Assembly (NCBI RefSeq): GCF_030151805.1
Contig: NZ_JASLCN010000423.1
Coordinates: 1 to 18,748 of the forward strand
Length of the DNA stretch: 18,748 nt
Source: Fluviicola sp.
GTDB taxonomy: Bacteria; Bacteroidota; Bacteroidia; Flavobacteriales_D; Crocinitomicaceae
Reading direction: 5' to 3'
The translations under genes were made by a program, and so were the position numbers. Positions 1 to 8,300 of this stretch are shown here, in pieces. The number at the start of each line of letters is the position of its first letter. The first letter of the stretch is position 1. The notes under the pieces are model-generated. The model made no database searches, was not told the origin of the DNA, and saw only the letters and a list, made by a program, of their open reading frames with translations.

Positions 1-536
1 AAGATATTGAAAAACTGAATCCGGATAAATTGGGACAGTTGAAACCGATCTTTGAGTCCGACGGATCAATCACAGCGGCAAACGCATCAAACTTAAACGA
101 CGGGGCAGCTATTTTACTGATTGTTTCGGAGAACTTCCTGGAAGAACACAAACTGAAACCTCTGGCGCGAATCGTGGCTTTTTCAGATGCGGCGCAGGCT
201 CCGGAATGGTTCACAACTTCACCTGCTTTGGCAATCGAAAAAACCTTGAAAAAAGCAGGAATCGGAGTTGATGAAATTGACTATTTCGAAATGAACGAAG
301 CTTATGCCAATGTGCCGATTATCAATTCGCGTTTGGGAGGTGTGGATCTGGAAAAAGTAAATGTTCGTGGTGGAGCAGTGGCAATTGGTCATCCGCTCGG
401 AGCTTCAGGAGCAAGAATCCTGGTGACGCTCACACATCTTTTAAATCAACAAAATGCGAAATACGGTGTTGCGGCCATTTGTAACGGCGGTGGCGGCGCT
501 ACGGCAATGCTGATAGAAAACATACAAACAAGTTAA
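1..536 (+). CDS. Thiolase (acetyl-CoA C-acyltransferase), 3' part only
   Basis: The reading frame is already open at the left edge (first full codon at position 3), so the N-terminal half, with the nucleophilic cysteine, lies outside the window. About 177 residues are visible and match the C-terminal thiolase domain. They include the SDGSITAANASNLNDGAA stretch (substrate loop), the NEAYA motif (around 294-308), the GHPLGASGAR motif with the catalytic His codon at 390-392, and the C-terminal CNGGGG motif with the acid/base Cys codon at 480-482. Thiolases either cleave 3-ketoacyl-CoA in beta-oxidation or condense two acetyl-CoA; this fragment cannot tell which. The degradative acyltransferase type is plausible because an SDR and a thioesterase follow. 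The TTG at 30 is internal and is not a start. Confidence 0.95.
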   Translation, partial: DIEKLNPDKLGQLKPIFESDGSITAANASNLNDGAAILLIVSENFLEEHKLKPLARIVAFSDAAQAPEWFTTSPALAIEKTLKKAGIGVDEIDYFEMNEAYANVPIINSRLGGVDLEKVNVRGGAVAIGHPLGASGARILVTLTHLLNQQNAKYGVAAICNGGGGATAMLIENIQTS

Positions 537-639
537 AAGTAAAAGTGAAAAGAGAGGCCTTTGAATTTTGAACTCTTTGAACTTTTTTGATAGCCAAACA
601 ACAGGAAGCATTGCTTCCGATAATTTAATAAACAGACAA

Positions 640-1329
640 ATGAAAACAAACGGGAACACCATTCTAATTACAGGAGGTTCGGCAGGGATCGGCTTCGAAT
701 TGGCAAAACAATTTTCAACACGGGGAAACAAGGTTCTGATAACAGGACGGAATGAAGAAAAACTGAAACAAGCAGCAGGTAAACTGGAAAATGTCATTCC
801 GATTGCGGGAGATGTGACAGATGCTGAAAATACGGATCGTTTGCTTGCAAAGATCAGGGAAGACCATCCCGAATTGAATGTAGTGATCAATAACGCGGGC
901 TATGCAGATGTATATGAATTGGGGGCGAATGCAAATGCCTTTTCAAAAGCAAGCCGGGAAATGCAGACAAATTATTTGTCAATTGTGGATTTGACTGAAA
1001 AGCTCCTGCCGACTCTGTTGAAAAATGAAACTCCGGCAGTGGTGAATGTGACATCTATCGTAGCATATTATCCTCAAAAAATGTTGCCGACTTATACAGC
1101 AAGTAAAGCAGCATTAAAAGCTTACACAGATGTATTACGGGATACTTTGGGCGAAAAATTAAATGTCTTCGAATTGATTCCGCCTTTGGTAAATACTGAT
1201 TTTTCGAAAGAGATCGGTGGTGAATCGGGAATTCCCCCACAGGAAGTAGCTCAGGAATTACTGATTGCAATGGAAAAAAATCAATGGCAGGTTCCGGTGG
1301 GAATGTCTAAAGAGTTTGTGAAGATTTAA
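640..1329 (+). CDS. SDR-family NAD(P)-dependent oxidoreductase
   Basis: A classical short-chain dehydrogenase of 229 residues if it starts at ATG 640. The frame extends upstream to a TTG at 568, but the added 24 residues are not conserved-looking, and the Rossmann fold begins right after MKTNGNT, so 640 is preferred. Visible motifs are the nucleotide-binding TGGSAGIG (residues ~10-17), NNAG (~86-89), and the catalytic Ser139, Tyr152 and Lys156 (VTS, then YTASK) with normal SDR spacing. The protein is cytoplasmic; the substrate is unknown. The sequence resembles the DltE-like SDR subgroup, a loose assignment. A 103-bp gap holding a small GGAAGC-ATT-GCTTCC hairpin (604-618) separates it from the thiolase, and only 6 nt separate it from the following thioesterase, so those two are probably co-transcribed. 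Confidence 0.93.
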   Translation: MKTNGNTILITGGSAGIGFELAKQFSTRGNKVLITGRNEEKLKQAAGKLENVIPIAGDVTDAENTDRLLAKIREDHPELNVVINNAGYADVYELGANANAFSKASREMQTNYLSIVDLTEKLLPTLLKNETPAVVNVTSIVAYYPQKMLPTYTASKAALKAYTDVLRDTLGEKLNVFELIPPLVNTDFSKEIGGESGIPPQEVAQELLIAMEKNQWQVPVGMSKEFVKI

Positions 1330-1335
1330 TAGCTT

Positions 1336-1833
1336 ATGGAAACAAAAGAACGGGAAAGAACTTATTCCTGGGGAAATCCTCTGGAAGGAGTGGAATTATC
1401 GAAAAGTCTTTCGGGTTTGGACTATTTATTGGCGATCAGGCAGGGAGAAGTTCCTGCTTCGCCGCTGATCAATACGCTCGATTTTTCAATAGGGGAAATC
1501 GAAGAGGGAAGAGTGAGCTTTGTATTCGAGCCGAAAGAATTTCATTACAATCCCAACGGAAGTGTGCATGGCGGCGTCATTACCTCTCTTCTGGATTCGG
1601 CAATGGGCTGCACCTTGCATTCGCGTTTGCCGCAGGGAATGGTTTATACCACGCTGGAATTGAAGGTCAATTTTCTCAAACGGGTGCATACCGGAAGCGG
1701 AATGTTGGTTGCAGAAGGAAAGATCATCCATTTGGGCGGAACAACGGCTCTGCTTGAAGCGTCACTAAAAGATGCGAAAGGAGCAACGTATGCGCACAGC
1801 GTGTCGACGTGCTTGATTATTAAAAATGCTTAG
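1336..1833 (+). CDS. PaaI-family hotdog thioesterase
   Basis: A 165-residue single hotdog-fold protein, the usual length for PaaI/YdiI-type acyl-CoA thioesterases. The signature runs from about residue 73: NPNGSVHGG, then VITSLLDSAMG. His78-Gly79-Gly80 and Asp87 sit where the family places its oxyanion and catalytic residues, and TTLELKVNFLKR follows as the typical central beta-strand pair. Members hydrolyse acyl- or aryl-CoA thioesters in the cytoplasm. The start ATG lies 6 nt after the SDR stop, implying translational coupling. With the thiolase and SDR it suggests a small acyl-CoA/fatty-acid handling cluster, though the true substrate cannot be read from the sequence. Confidence 0.92.
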   Translation: METKERERTYSWGNPLEGVELSKSLSGLDYLLAIRQGEVPASPLINTLDFSIGEIEEGRVSFVFEPKEFHYNPNGSVHGGVITSLLDSAMGCTLHSRLPQGMVYTTLELKVNFLKRVHTGSGMLVAEGKIIHLGGTTALLEASLKDAKGATYAHSVSTCLIIKNA

Positions 1834-1890
1834 AAAAATGAAATGCTTCAAGTATTAGGTGATCATTGATCTAAATGAAGATTGTCAAAT

Positions 1891-1965
1891 CTTTGCGCTC
1901 TTCGCTTCTTTGCGTTTAAACATCATGTGGATTGAATAAAACGCTAAGATGCAAAGGTCGCGAAG
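1891..1965. repeat. Long imperfect inverted repeat between convergent genes
   Basis: Arms 1891-1917 and 1938/1939-1965 pair in 23 of 27 positions (21 Watson-Crick and 2 G-T) across a 21-nt loop. Each arm carries TTTGCG/CTTCGC-like words, so the element looks like two diverged copies of one GCG/AAG motif in opposite orientation. It lies between the thioesterase stop (1833) and the 3' end of the minus-strand DUF4382 gene. It could terminate rightward transcription, but it has no clean T-tract. CTTTGCG-type interspersed repeats are, to my knowledge, frequent in intergenic DNA of flavobacteria; membership in such a family is inferred. Confidence 0.6.
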
Positions 1966-2028
1966 GGTTTTCTGATGGAATTGTTGGTGTCTACACTTAT
2001 GTGTGTGACAGATATCTTCTAAAATCTG

Positions 2029-2061
2029 AAAAAACAAACCGGAGCTGAATGAGCTCCGGTT
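2029..2061 (-). terminator. Rho-independent terminator of the DUF4382 gene
   Basis: A perfect 10-bp stem, AACCGGAGCT (2037-2046) with AGCTCCGGTT (2052-2061), closes a 5-nt loop. On the minus strand it is followed by a T-rich run (complement of 2029-2036). It lies 43 nt beyond the stop of the minus-strand gene. The other orientation lacks a T-tract, so it acts mainly on leftward transcription. Confidence 0.85.
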
Positions 2062-2103
2062 ATTTCGTATAGTGGAATAGATTCCGGACCAGCCGGATTA
2101 TTT

Positions 2104-2694
2104 TTAATTTTCTTTCCCTGCAAACGCAGTAACGATTTCATTTGTGCGAATGCCGCGTCCACGGATTTCTTCCATCACCGGTTGAATAATGTAAGCATCA
2201 TCAAATACAGAAACGGATGTCGACGTATCAAAATCAATCATGATCGTATTGTTTTTCCCCGGGTGAATTTCCTGGTTAATAGCAATTTCAACAAAACGAT
2301 CCGAGTTGTTTGCAAAAGATAAATGGTTTGTCCGGCTTTCGCTGCCGTTCACAGTGTAGATAGAATTCGTTGTTCCGAATGTCAGACGCAATTTCGAGTA
2401 AGCAGCCGCAGGAATTTCTGCATTTGCCAGTAAAGATTCATTTCCTTTCGTGAATCCGGCGCTTGAAATGCTCTGTTGATAGTCGTTCAATGCAATCCAA
2501 CCGGTTTTTTCAGAGTAAATTTCCACTTTCGTAATTTCAATGACGATTCCGAAAGAATTCGTTTTCGAATCACTGATTTTAACCTGGAGGTTTCCATTGA
2601 TTTTGGATCCTGGTTTTTCCGAAGCGTTCAAACCATTTGCCTGCGTAGTAGAAACAGTGATAAGTGCCAGAAATAGTAACATCAACTTTTTCAT
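2104..2694 (-). CDS. Exported DUF4382 domain protein
   Basis: 196 residues. An N-terminal signal peptide (MKKLMLLFLALITVSTTQA) is followed directly by the domain. The domain pattern matches DUF4382: a first strand GNLQVKISDS, then IEITKVEIYSEKTGWIAL, then LLANAEIPAAAYSKLRLTFG (residues ~88-107), then HPGKNNTIMIDFDTSTSV and a closing YIIQPVMEEI. There is no lipobox cysteine near the signal peptide, so it is probably periplasmic or surface-released rather than a lipoprotein. DUF4382 is a beta-rich domain with no established biochemical role. The gene stands alone, transcribed away from the AraC regulator, with its own terminator. The intergenic region upstream holds a 21-bp-spaced direct repeat, so regulation by the neighbouring AraC protein is possible but unproven. 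Confidence 0.85.
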   Translation of the reverse strand: MKKLMLLFLALITVSTTQANGLNASEKPGSKINGNLQVKISDSKTNSFGIVIEITKVEIYSEKTGWIALNDYQQSISSAGFTKGNESLLANAEIPAAAYSKLRLTFGTTNSIYTVNGSESRTNHLSFANNSDRFVEIAINQEIHPGKNNTIMIDFDTSTSVSVFDDAYIIQPVMEEIRGRGIRTNEIVTAFAGKEN

Positions 2695-2744
2695 ATCTCG
2701 TTTCTTTAATTGGTTGCAAACTCGTATTCTATTTTCTTGCCGGA

Positions 2745-2774
2745 AATTGTTAAAACCGGTATTTTAATTGTTAA
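2745..2774. promoter_or_regulatory. Direct repeat AATTGTTAA, 21-bp period
   Basis: Identical 9-bp words AATTGTTAA occur at 2745-2753 and 2766-2774, exactly 21 bp apart (two helical turns). A TTAAAA/TTTTAA dyad centres on ACCGGT between them. The pair lies 51-80 bp upstream of the DUF4382 start, in the region shared with the divergent AraC gene. Paired direct half-sites at 21 bp are typical of AraC-family dimers; the link here is inference. Confidence 0.4.
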
Positions 2775-2842
2775 CGCCTTTCTTTCAGGCATGTTACAGA
2801 ATATTTTGATCCGGTTGAAACTGCGGTTGACAGCCTGATTTG

Positions 2843-2876
2843 TTTCAAAATGAAAATCCGTTTTTCCATTTTGAAA
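2843..2876. repeat. 10-bp perfect inverted repeat in divergent intergenic region
   Basis: TTTCAAAATG (2843-2852) and CATTTTGAAA (2867-2876) are perfect reverse complements around a 14-nt spacer; the A-run and T-run inside the spacer can extend the stem by three more pairs. There is no coding sequence here. It may be an operator or a transcript hairpin. The rest of 2695-3066 outside the listed sites shows nothing I recognise. Confidence 0.45.
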
Positions 2877-2987
2877 AAGAAAGAAGCATTTCAGTCCGGA
2901 AAAACAAGCTCATTCGACGTTTTAAATGCTTTAATTGCTACATGCAAACCATTCTTCCTGACTTTTCTGATCCAACTGCTTTTAACC

Positions 2988-3011
2988 ATTTTTTACGACC
3001 GGTAAAAAAAT
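2988..3011. promoter_or_regulatory. Dyad just upstream of the AraC gene promoter
   Basis: TTTTTTAC (2989-2996) and GTAAAAAA (3002-3009) form an 8-bp perfect dyad around GACCG, ending a few bases before the -33-like TTG at 3016. The position suits an operator or an A/T UP-like element. It is too AT-rich for a firm call. Confidence 0.35.
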
Positions 3012-3015
3012 AGTT

Positions 3016-3047
3016 TTGGATGGAGATATGTAAATCGAGTATATTTG
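3016..3047 (+). promoter_or_regulatory. Bacteroidota-type promoter of the AraC gene
   Basis: TATATTTG at 3040-3047 matches the Bacteroidota -7 consensus TAnnTTTG exactly. TTTTG ending at 3018 supplies the -33 TTG with a 21-nt spacer. The ATG follows 19 nt after the -7 box, implying a very short leader. Confidence 0.65.
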
Positions 3048-3066
3048 AAAAACATAATTTTTTACC

Positions 3067-3981
3067 ATGAATGGGTTATTGACTTTACAGGAATTTTATG
3101 CAAGTATTTTAAACAAGGGAACCCTGGAACAGTTCTCGCACTTGTCTAAAATGAGTCATTTCAACGTTTTTAAACGCGGTCAGATTCAATGTGCGCGTAT
3201 TACAGAGTTGCATCGAACAGATTTTCACAAGATTTCACTTATTGTAGGAGACGGAATTGTTCATTTTGAAGACTCAAAAGTCCCGGTTTCCGGAAAAACG
3301 CTCATCTTTTATCATGGGAATGTGCCGCATGTCTGGGAGCCTGTTTCGGAGGACCAGCAAGGATATTTCTGTCTTTTCAACAGTCATTTCATTGATACTT
3401 ATTTGCTCGATACACTCTTTCGGGATACACCCCTGATGAATACGGCAATGACTCCTGTTTACCCGCTGACAGACGAACAAGCGACATTGTTCGAATTTAT
3501 TTTCGAACAGATTCACGATGAAATGGATGGGAATTATGTAAAGAAATACGAAGTCATTGCCCATTATTTGCATATTCTGCTTCATCAGGCAAACAAATTG
3601 TGTTTCCAGAATGTGCGTGAAGACAAGAAACCTGCTGCATCTGTTCTGTTGACTACTTTGTTTATGGAAATGCTTGAAAGACAATTTCCAATCGATTCTT
3701 CCGATCAATCATTGGCCTTGAAAAAACCAAGTGATTTTGCTGAAAAATTAGATATTCATGTGAATCATCTGAACCGCTCGATCAAGGAAGTAACCGGGCG
3801 AAGTACAACAGAAATTATTTCTTCCCGTTTGGCCAATGAAGCGAAGGCTTTACTGCGTCATACGGATAATTCCGTTGCCGAAATTGCATATACTTTGGGC
3901 TTTGAACACCCGTCCAATTTCAATAGTTTCTTTAAAAAACAGACACAATTGACTCCTAAATCGTTTCGGGATGTCAATTAG
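3067..3981 (+). CDS. AraC-family transcriptional regulator
   Basis: 304 residues. The N-terminal part (~20-190) looks like a cupin-type sensing domain (SLIVGDGIVHFEDSKVPV, then LIFYHGNVPHVWEPV). The C-terminal ~90 residues are the AraC/XylS double helix-turn-helix. Helix-turn-helix 1 is at about 223-242 (DFAEKLDIHVNHLNRSIKEV). Helix-turn-helix 2 is at about 269-300 (SVAEIAYTLGFEHPSNFNSF, then FKKQ and TPKSFR), the best conserved part of the family. It is a cytoplasmic DNA-binding protein, likely responding to a small ligand. It lies directly upstream of, and codirectional with, an RND efflux operon, a common arrangement for pump regulators. A near-consensus promoter precedes it, and a 21-bp-spaced direct repeat lies just after its stop, at the expected place to control the pump genes. 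Ligand and sign of control are unknown. Confidence 0.95.
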   Translation: MNGLLTLQEFYASILNKGTLEQFSHLSKMSHFNVFKRGQIQCARITELHRTDFHKISLIVGDGIVHFEDSKVPVSGKTLIFYHGNVPHVWEPVSEDQQGYFCLFNSHFIDTYLLDTLFRDTPLMNTAMTPVYPLTDEQATLFEFIFEQIHDEMDGNYVKKYEVIAHYLHILLHQANKLCFQNVREDKKPAASVLLTTLFMEMLERQFPIDSSDQSLALKKPSDFAEKLDIHVNHLNRSIKEVTGRSTTEIISSRLANEAKALLRHTDNSVAEIAYTLGFEHPSNFNSFFKKQTQLTPKSFRDVN

Positions 3982-4002
3982 TTAAAAAAGTTAAAATATT
4001 TG

Positions 4003-4063
4003 ATTTGAATAATAAATTGCATGAATTGAATAAGTCTTAATCCTGATTGATGAATGATCTTTG
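4003..4063 (+). promoter_or_regulatory. Candidate AraC-type activator site and promoter for the efflux operon
   Basis: TTGAATAA occurs at 4005-4012 and 4026-4033, exactly 21 bp apart; with flanks the half-site reads AnTTGAATAA. GATCTTTG at 4056-4063 is one mismatch from the -7 consensus TAnnTTTG, and there is no TTG at the proper -33 distance. The proximal repeat therefore covers the -33 region, as expected for an activator-dependent promoter. The start codon at 4157 would leave a leader of roughly 85-90 nt. Confidence 0.4.
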
Positions 4064-4156
4064 CCAAAAATTAACCAAATAGTTAAACCAAAGGAAAGAT
4101 TAAGAATCTCATTAAGCAGTAGCCCCGATAAGGTGAGTTCAAAAAAGACAGATTTT

Positions 4157-5317
4157 ATGACAGTATTGAAACCAATTTATGTACTTACGACTTTGTCGTT
4201 AGTTTTTTTAGCTTCTTGTGGCTCCAAAGAAGAAGCTCCGGCAGCAGCAAACGTGATTAAAACCTATCAGGTGTTGGCTGTAGAACCACGTTCAACAACC
4301 ATTCAAACGGATTATCCGGCAACTATTGAAGGAACTGAAAACGTCGAAATTCGCCCGAAAGTGGATGGATTCGTTGACAAAATCCTGGTTGATGAAGGAC
4401 AGTTTGTCAAAAAAGGCCAATTGCTTTTCACCATTTCTGCACCGCAATACGAACAATTGGTTCGCACGGCAAAAGCTTCTGTGAAAAGTGCTGAAGCAGC
4501 AGTAAGTACTGCAAAATTGCAGGTTCAGAAAACCAAATCCCTGGTGGAAAAGAACATTGTAAACAAATACGAATTGCAGGAAGCAGATTTGATTTTGCAA
4601 ACACGTATTGCAGAATTGGCCCAGGCAGAAGCGAACCTGGTAAATGCCAACGTTAACTTCGGTTATACGAAAATTGCAAGCCCGGTAAACGGAGTGATCG
4701 GAAGCATCACTTTTAAAACCGGAAGTTTGGTATCGGGTTCTACCGTGAAACCATTGACAACTGTTTCGAACATTACGAATATCTATGCGTATTTCTCAAT
4801 GAACGAAAAGCAATTACTGGAGTTTATCCGGAATACGCAGGGAACCAGTTTTGATCAGAAGATCGCCCATTTTCCGGAAGTTTCATTGATGCTTTCAGAT
4901 GGTTCCATCTATCCTGAAAAAGGAAAGATCGGATCGGTGAACGGATTAATCAACCCGCAAACCGGAACAGCTCGTATTCGTGCTACCTTTTCCAATAAGT
5001 TGAATTTGTTACGCAGCGGCGGAAGTGCCCAGGTATTGATTCCGCAGAAAATTTCAAACGGATTCCTGATTCCGCAGCGTGCTATTTCCGATGTGCAAGG
5101 AAAGAAATTTGCATTCGTTGTAGGAAAAGGCGGAGTGGTTCGCAGCGTCTTGGTCGAAATGATGGAAGCAACAAGCGGTCATTTTTTCATTGTAACCAAA
5201 GGGGTGAAAGCCGGCGATATGCTTGTGCTGGAAGGAGTACAATTCCTGAAAGACGGAATGAAGGTCAAAGTCACCGAGGCAGACCCGAAAGAGATTTATG
5301 CGGAATTGAATTCGTAA
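4157..5317 (+). CDS. RND efflux periplasmic adaptor (membrane fusion protein), lipoprotein
   Basis: 386 residues from ATG 4157. An upstream TTG at 4061 is in frame but adds a hydrophilic 32-residue leader before the signal peptide, so it is rejected. A lipoprotein signal ends at LASC with lipidated Cys21. Then come the first lipoyl half (VEIRPKVDGFVDKILVDEGQ, roughly 57-76), a helical hairpin (~95-170) with Ala/Gln/Glu-rich coiled-coil character, the second lipoyl half (YTKIASPVNGVIG), and beta-barrel and membrane-proximal domains. This is the HlyD/AcrA family layout. The protein bridges the inner-membrane pump and the outer-membrane channel in the periplasm. It is the first gene of the operon, 42 nt before the pump gene. 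Confidence 0.95.
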   Translation: MTVLKPIYVLTTLSLVFLASCGSKEEAPAAANVIKTYQVLAVEPRSTTIQTDYPATIEGTENVEIRPKVDGFVDKILVDEGQFVKKGQLLFTISAPQYEQLVRTAKASVKSAEAAVSTAKLQVQKTKSLVEKNIVNKYELQEADLILQTRIAELAQAEANLVNANVNFGYTKIASPVNGVIGSITFKTGSLVSGSTVKPLTTVSNITNIYAYFSMNEKQLLEFIRNTQGTSFDQKIAHFPEVSLMLSDGSIYPEKGKIGSVNGLINPQTGTARIRATFSNKLNLLRSGGSAQVLIPQKISNGFLIPQRAISDVQGKKFAFVVGKGGVVRSVLVEMMEATSGHFFIVTKGVKAGDMLVLEGVQFLKDGMKVKVTEADPKEIYAELNS

Positions 5318-5359
5318 GATTCAGGACCATGTATTCATTACAGACCTTAAAATCATTTT

Positions 5360-8300
5360 ATGTTTAAAAGATTCATAGAAAAACCCGTATTATCTACGGT
5401 AATCTCGGTATTGATTGTGATTCTCGGAGTGTTGGGCTTGATAGCCATTCCGGTTTCTCAATATCCGGATATTGCACCGCCAACTGTTCAGGTTTCGGCT
5501 TCTTACCAGGGAGCAAATGCCGATGTGGTGCTAAACAATGTGGTTATTCCGCTGGAAGAGCAAATCAATGGTGTTGAAGATATGATGTACATGACTTCAA
5601 CGGCCGGAAATGACGGAACAGCAACCATCACAGTTTACTTCAAATTGGGAACCAACCCGGATCTTGCCGCAGTAAACGTGCAAAACCGCGTTTCCCGTGC
5701 CACGAGTTTGCTTCCGCAGGAAGTAACCCGTGCCGGAGTAGTAACAACCAAACGACAGGCGAGTAACTTATTGATCTTTACCTTGTATAGTGAGGATTCA
5801 ACTTACGATCAGACCTTCCTTCAAAACTATGCCAATATCAACCTGATTCCGCAGATCAAGCGGATCAAGGGAGTTGGAGATGCAACGGCGTTCGGTTTAA
5901 TGGATTATTCCATGCGGATTTGGCTGAAGCCGGATGTGATGGCCAGTTATGGACTTGTTCCGGACGATGTGAACCGCGCTTTGGCAGAGCAAAATATCGA
6001 AGCTGCTCCCGGACAGTTCGGTGAACAGGGAGCTCAGAGTTATCAGTATACGATTAAATACAAAGGACGATTAAAAGAAGATACGGAATTTGGAAACATT
6101 GTTGTCCGCGTAGGTGAAAATGGCGAGGTGTTGCGTTTGAAAGACATTGCCCGTATCGAATTGGGAGCTCAGAATTATGCGAGTTCGGTTCGTGTAAACG
6201 GAAAATTCGGTTTGGGAGTTGCAGTGAATCAGACAGCTGGATCCAATGCGCAGGAAGTAATTGAAGGAGCACTCGGAGTATTGAACGAAGCGAAGGCTTC
6301 TTTCCCGAAAGGAGTGAAATTTTCAACGATTGTAAACGTCAACGACTTCCTCGATGCATCAATCGAAAAAGTATTCCATACCTTGATTGAAGCCTTTATC
6401 CTGGTGTTCCTGGTAGTATTCCTGTTCTTGCAGGATTTCCGTTCCACCTTAATTCCGGCTATCTCCGTTCCGGTGGCAATTATCGGTACCTTCTTCTTCC
6501 TGAACCTATTCGGATTCAGTATCAACTTGCTGACCTTGTTTGCCCTTGTACTGGCGATCGGTATTGTGGTGGATGATGCCATTGTGGTGGTGGAAGCCGT
6601 ACATGCCAAACTGGATGAAGGTTACAAATCGTCGAAGAGAGCAACCATTGATGCGATGGACGAGATTACGGGAGCAATCATTTCGATTACATTGGTAATG
6701 GCTGCGGTATTCGTTCCGGTAAGTTTCATCCAGGGATCTACCGGAGTATTCTATAAGCAGTTTGGTCTGACACTGGCGATTTCAATTATCCTTTCGGCGG
6801 TAAATGCCTTGACTTTAAGTCCGGCTTTGTGTGCGTTGTTACTGAAACCGCATAAAGACGACCACGGGAAGAAGAAATCCTACCTGCAGCGTTTTAACGT
6901 AGCATTCAATGCCTCTTTCGATAAGTTAACGAACCGTTATAAACGCTCTGTTTCGTTCATGAGCAGAAGAAAATGGGTCATGGTGGCAATCCTGGCAATT
7001 TTCACCGGTTTGTTGGTTTGGGGTATGAAAACAACACCGAAAGGATTTGTTCCGGCGGAAGATATGGGAACTATTTTCTCCGATATTACATTGGCTCCGG
7101 GAACTTCACAGGAAAGAACAGCAGAGGTTCTGACGGAGATTGACAGTATTGTACGCACGCTTCCCGAAACAGAATTCACGCTTCGCGTAGTTGGACGTTC
7201 AATTATCAGTGGAACGGGAAGTTCATACGGAATGGTGTTGACCCGTTTGAAATTGTGGGACAAACGCGAGCGGGATGTGAAAGCAATTATCGCAGATCTT
7301 TTTGCGAAAACAGCTTCTATTAAAGATGCACGGATTATCTTCTTTTCTCCCCCTACGATTCAGGGATTTGGTAACACTGCCGGATTTGAATTCCAGTTGC
7401 AGGACAAATCAGGAGGAGACATCAATAAGTTTAATGAAGTGGCAACGAACTTCCTGGGAGCATTGAGTCAGCGCCCGGAAATTCAATACGCAACAACATC
7501 CTTCAACCCGAATTTCCCACAATATCAAATTGATGTGAATGTGCCGAAGATCAAACAATCCGGACTCACCGTGAGTGATGTCATGAGCGTGCTTCAGGGA
7601 TATTACGGTGGGGTATATGCTTCGAACTTCAATAAGTTCGGAAAACAATACCGCGTGATTTACCAGGCAGAACCGGGAAGCAGACAGAACCTGCAAAGTT
7701 TGAACTCGATTTACGTTCGGAATGCGAATGGAGAAATGGCTCCTGTTTCCGAATTCATCACGATGAAACAAGTCTACGGACCACAGGTCATTTCGCGTTT
7801 CAACCTCTTCACATCAATATCTGTCAACGGAACACCGAATGCAGGTTTCAGTTCCGGGGACGCAATGAAGGCGATTGAAGAAGTGGCAAAAACATCACTT
7901 CCTGCCGGATACGATTACGAATTCTCAGGATTGTCGCGCGAAGAAAGCACCGGAGGAAACCAGACTTTGTATATCTTCTTGCTTTGTGTGGTCTTCGTTT
8001 ATTTCCTGCTTTCAGCACAATACGAAAGTTACATTCTTCCGTTGGCAGTTTTAATTTCATTGCCGGTCGGTTTATCGGGAGTGTTCATCTTCGATAAGAT
8101 TTTTGAAGTAGATAACAACATCTATACACAGATCACCCTGGTGATGCTGGTCGGATTGCTGGCCAAAAATGCCATCCTGATCGTGGAATACGCAGTGGAC
8201 CGTAGAAGAAAAGGAATGAGTATTACGGAAGCTGCCATAAGTGGTGCAACGGCGCGTTTACGACCAATTTTGATGACGTCCTTCGCCTTCATTTTCGGAT

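Noticed and set aside
568..639. TTG start extending the SDR by 24 residues
   Set aside because: The extension is Ser/Asn-rich, covers a hairpin and TTTGAA repeats, and the SDR fold starts directly after the ATG at 640.
4061..4156. TTG start extending the efflux adaptor by 32 residues
   Set aside because: It would put a hydrophilic segment ahead of a perfect lipoprotein signal peptide; the ATG at 4157 gives the normal lipobox position.
6229..6609. Minus-strand open frame of 126 codons inside the RND pump gene
   Set aside because: It is antisense to the conserved TM region with the Asp-Asp pair; its Ile/Thr/Lys-rich composition is a by-product of the complementary codons.
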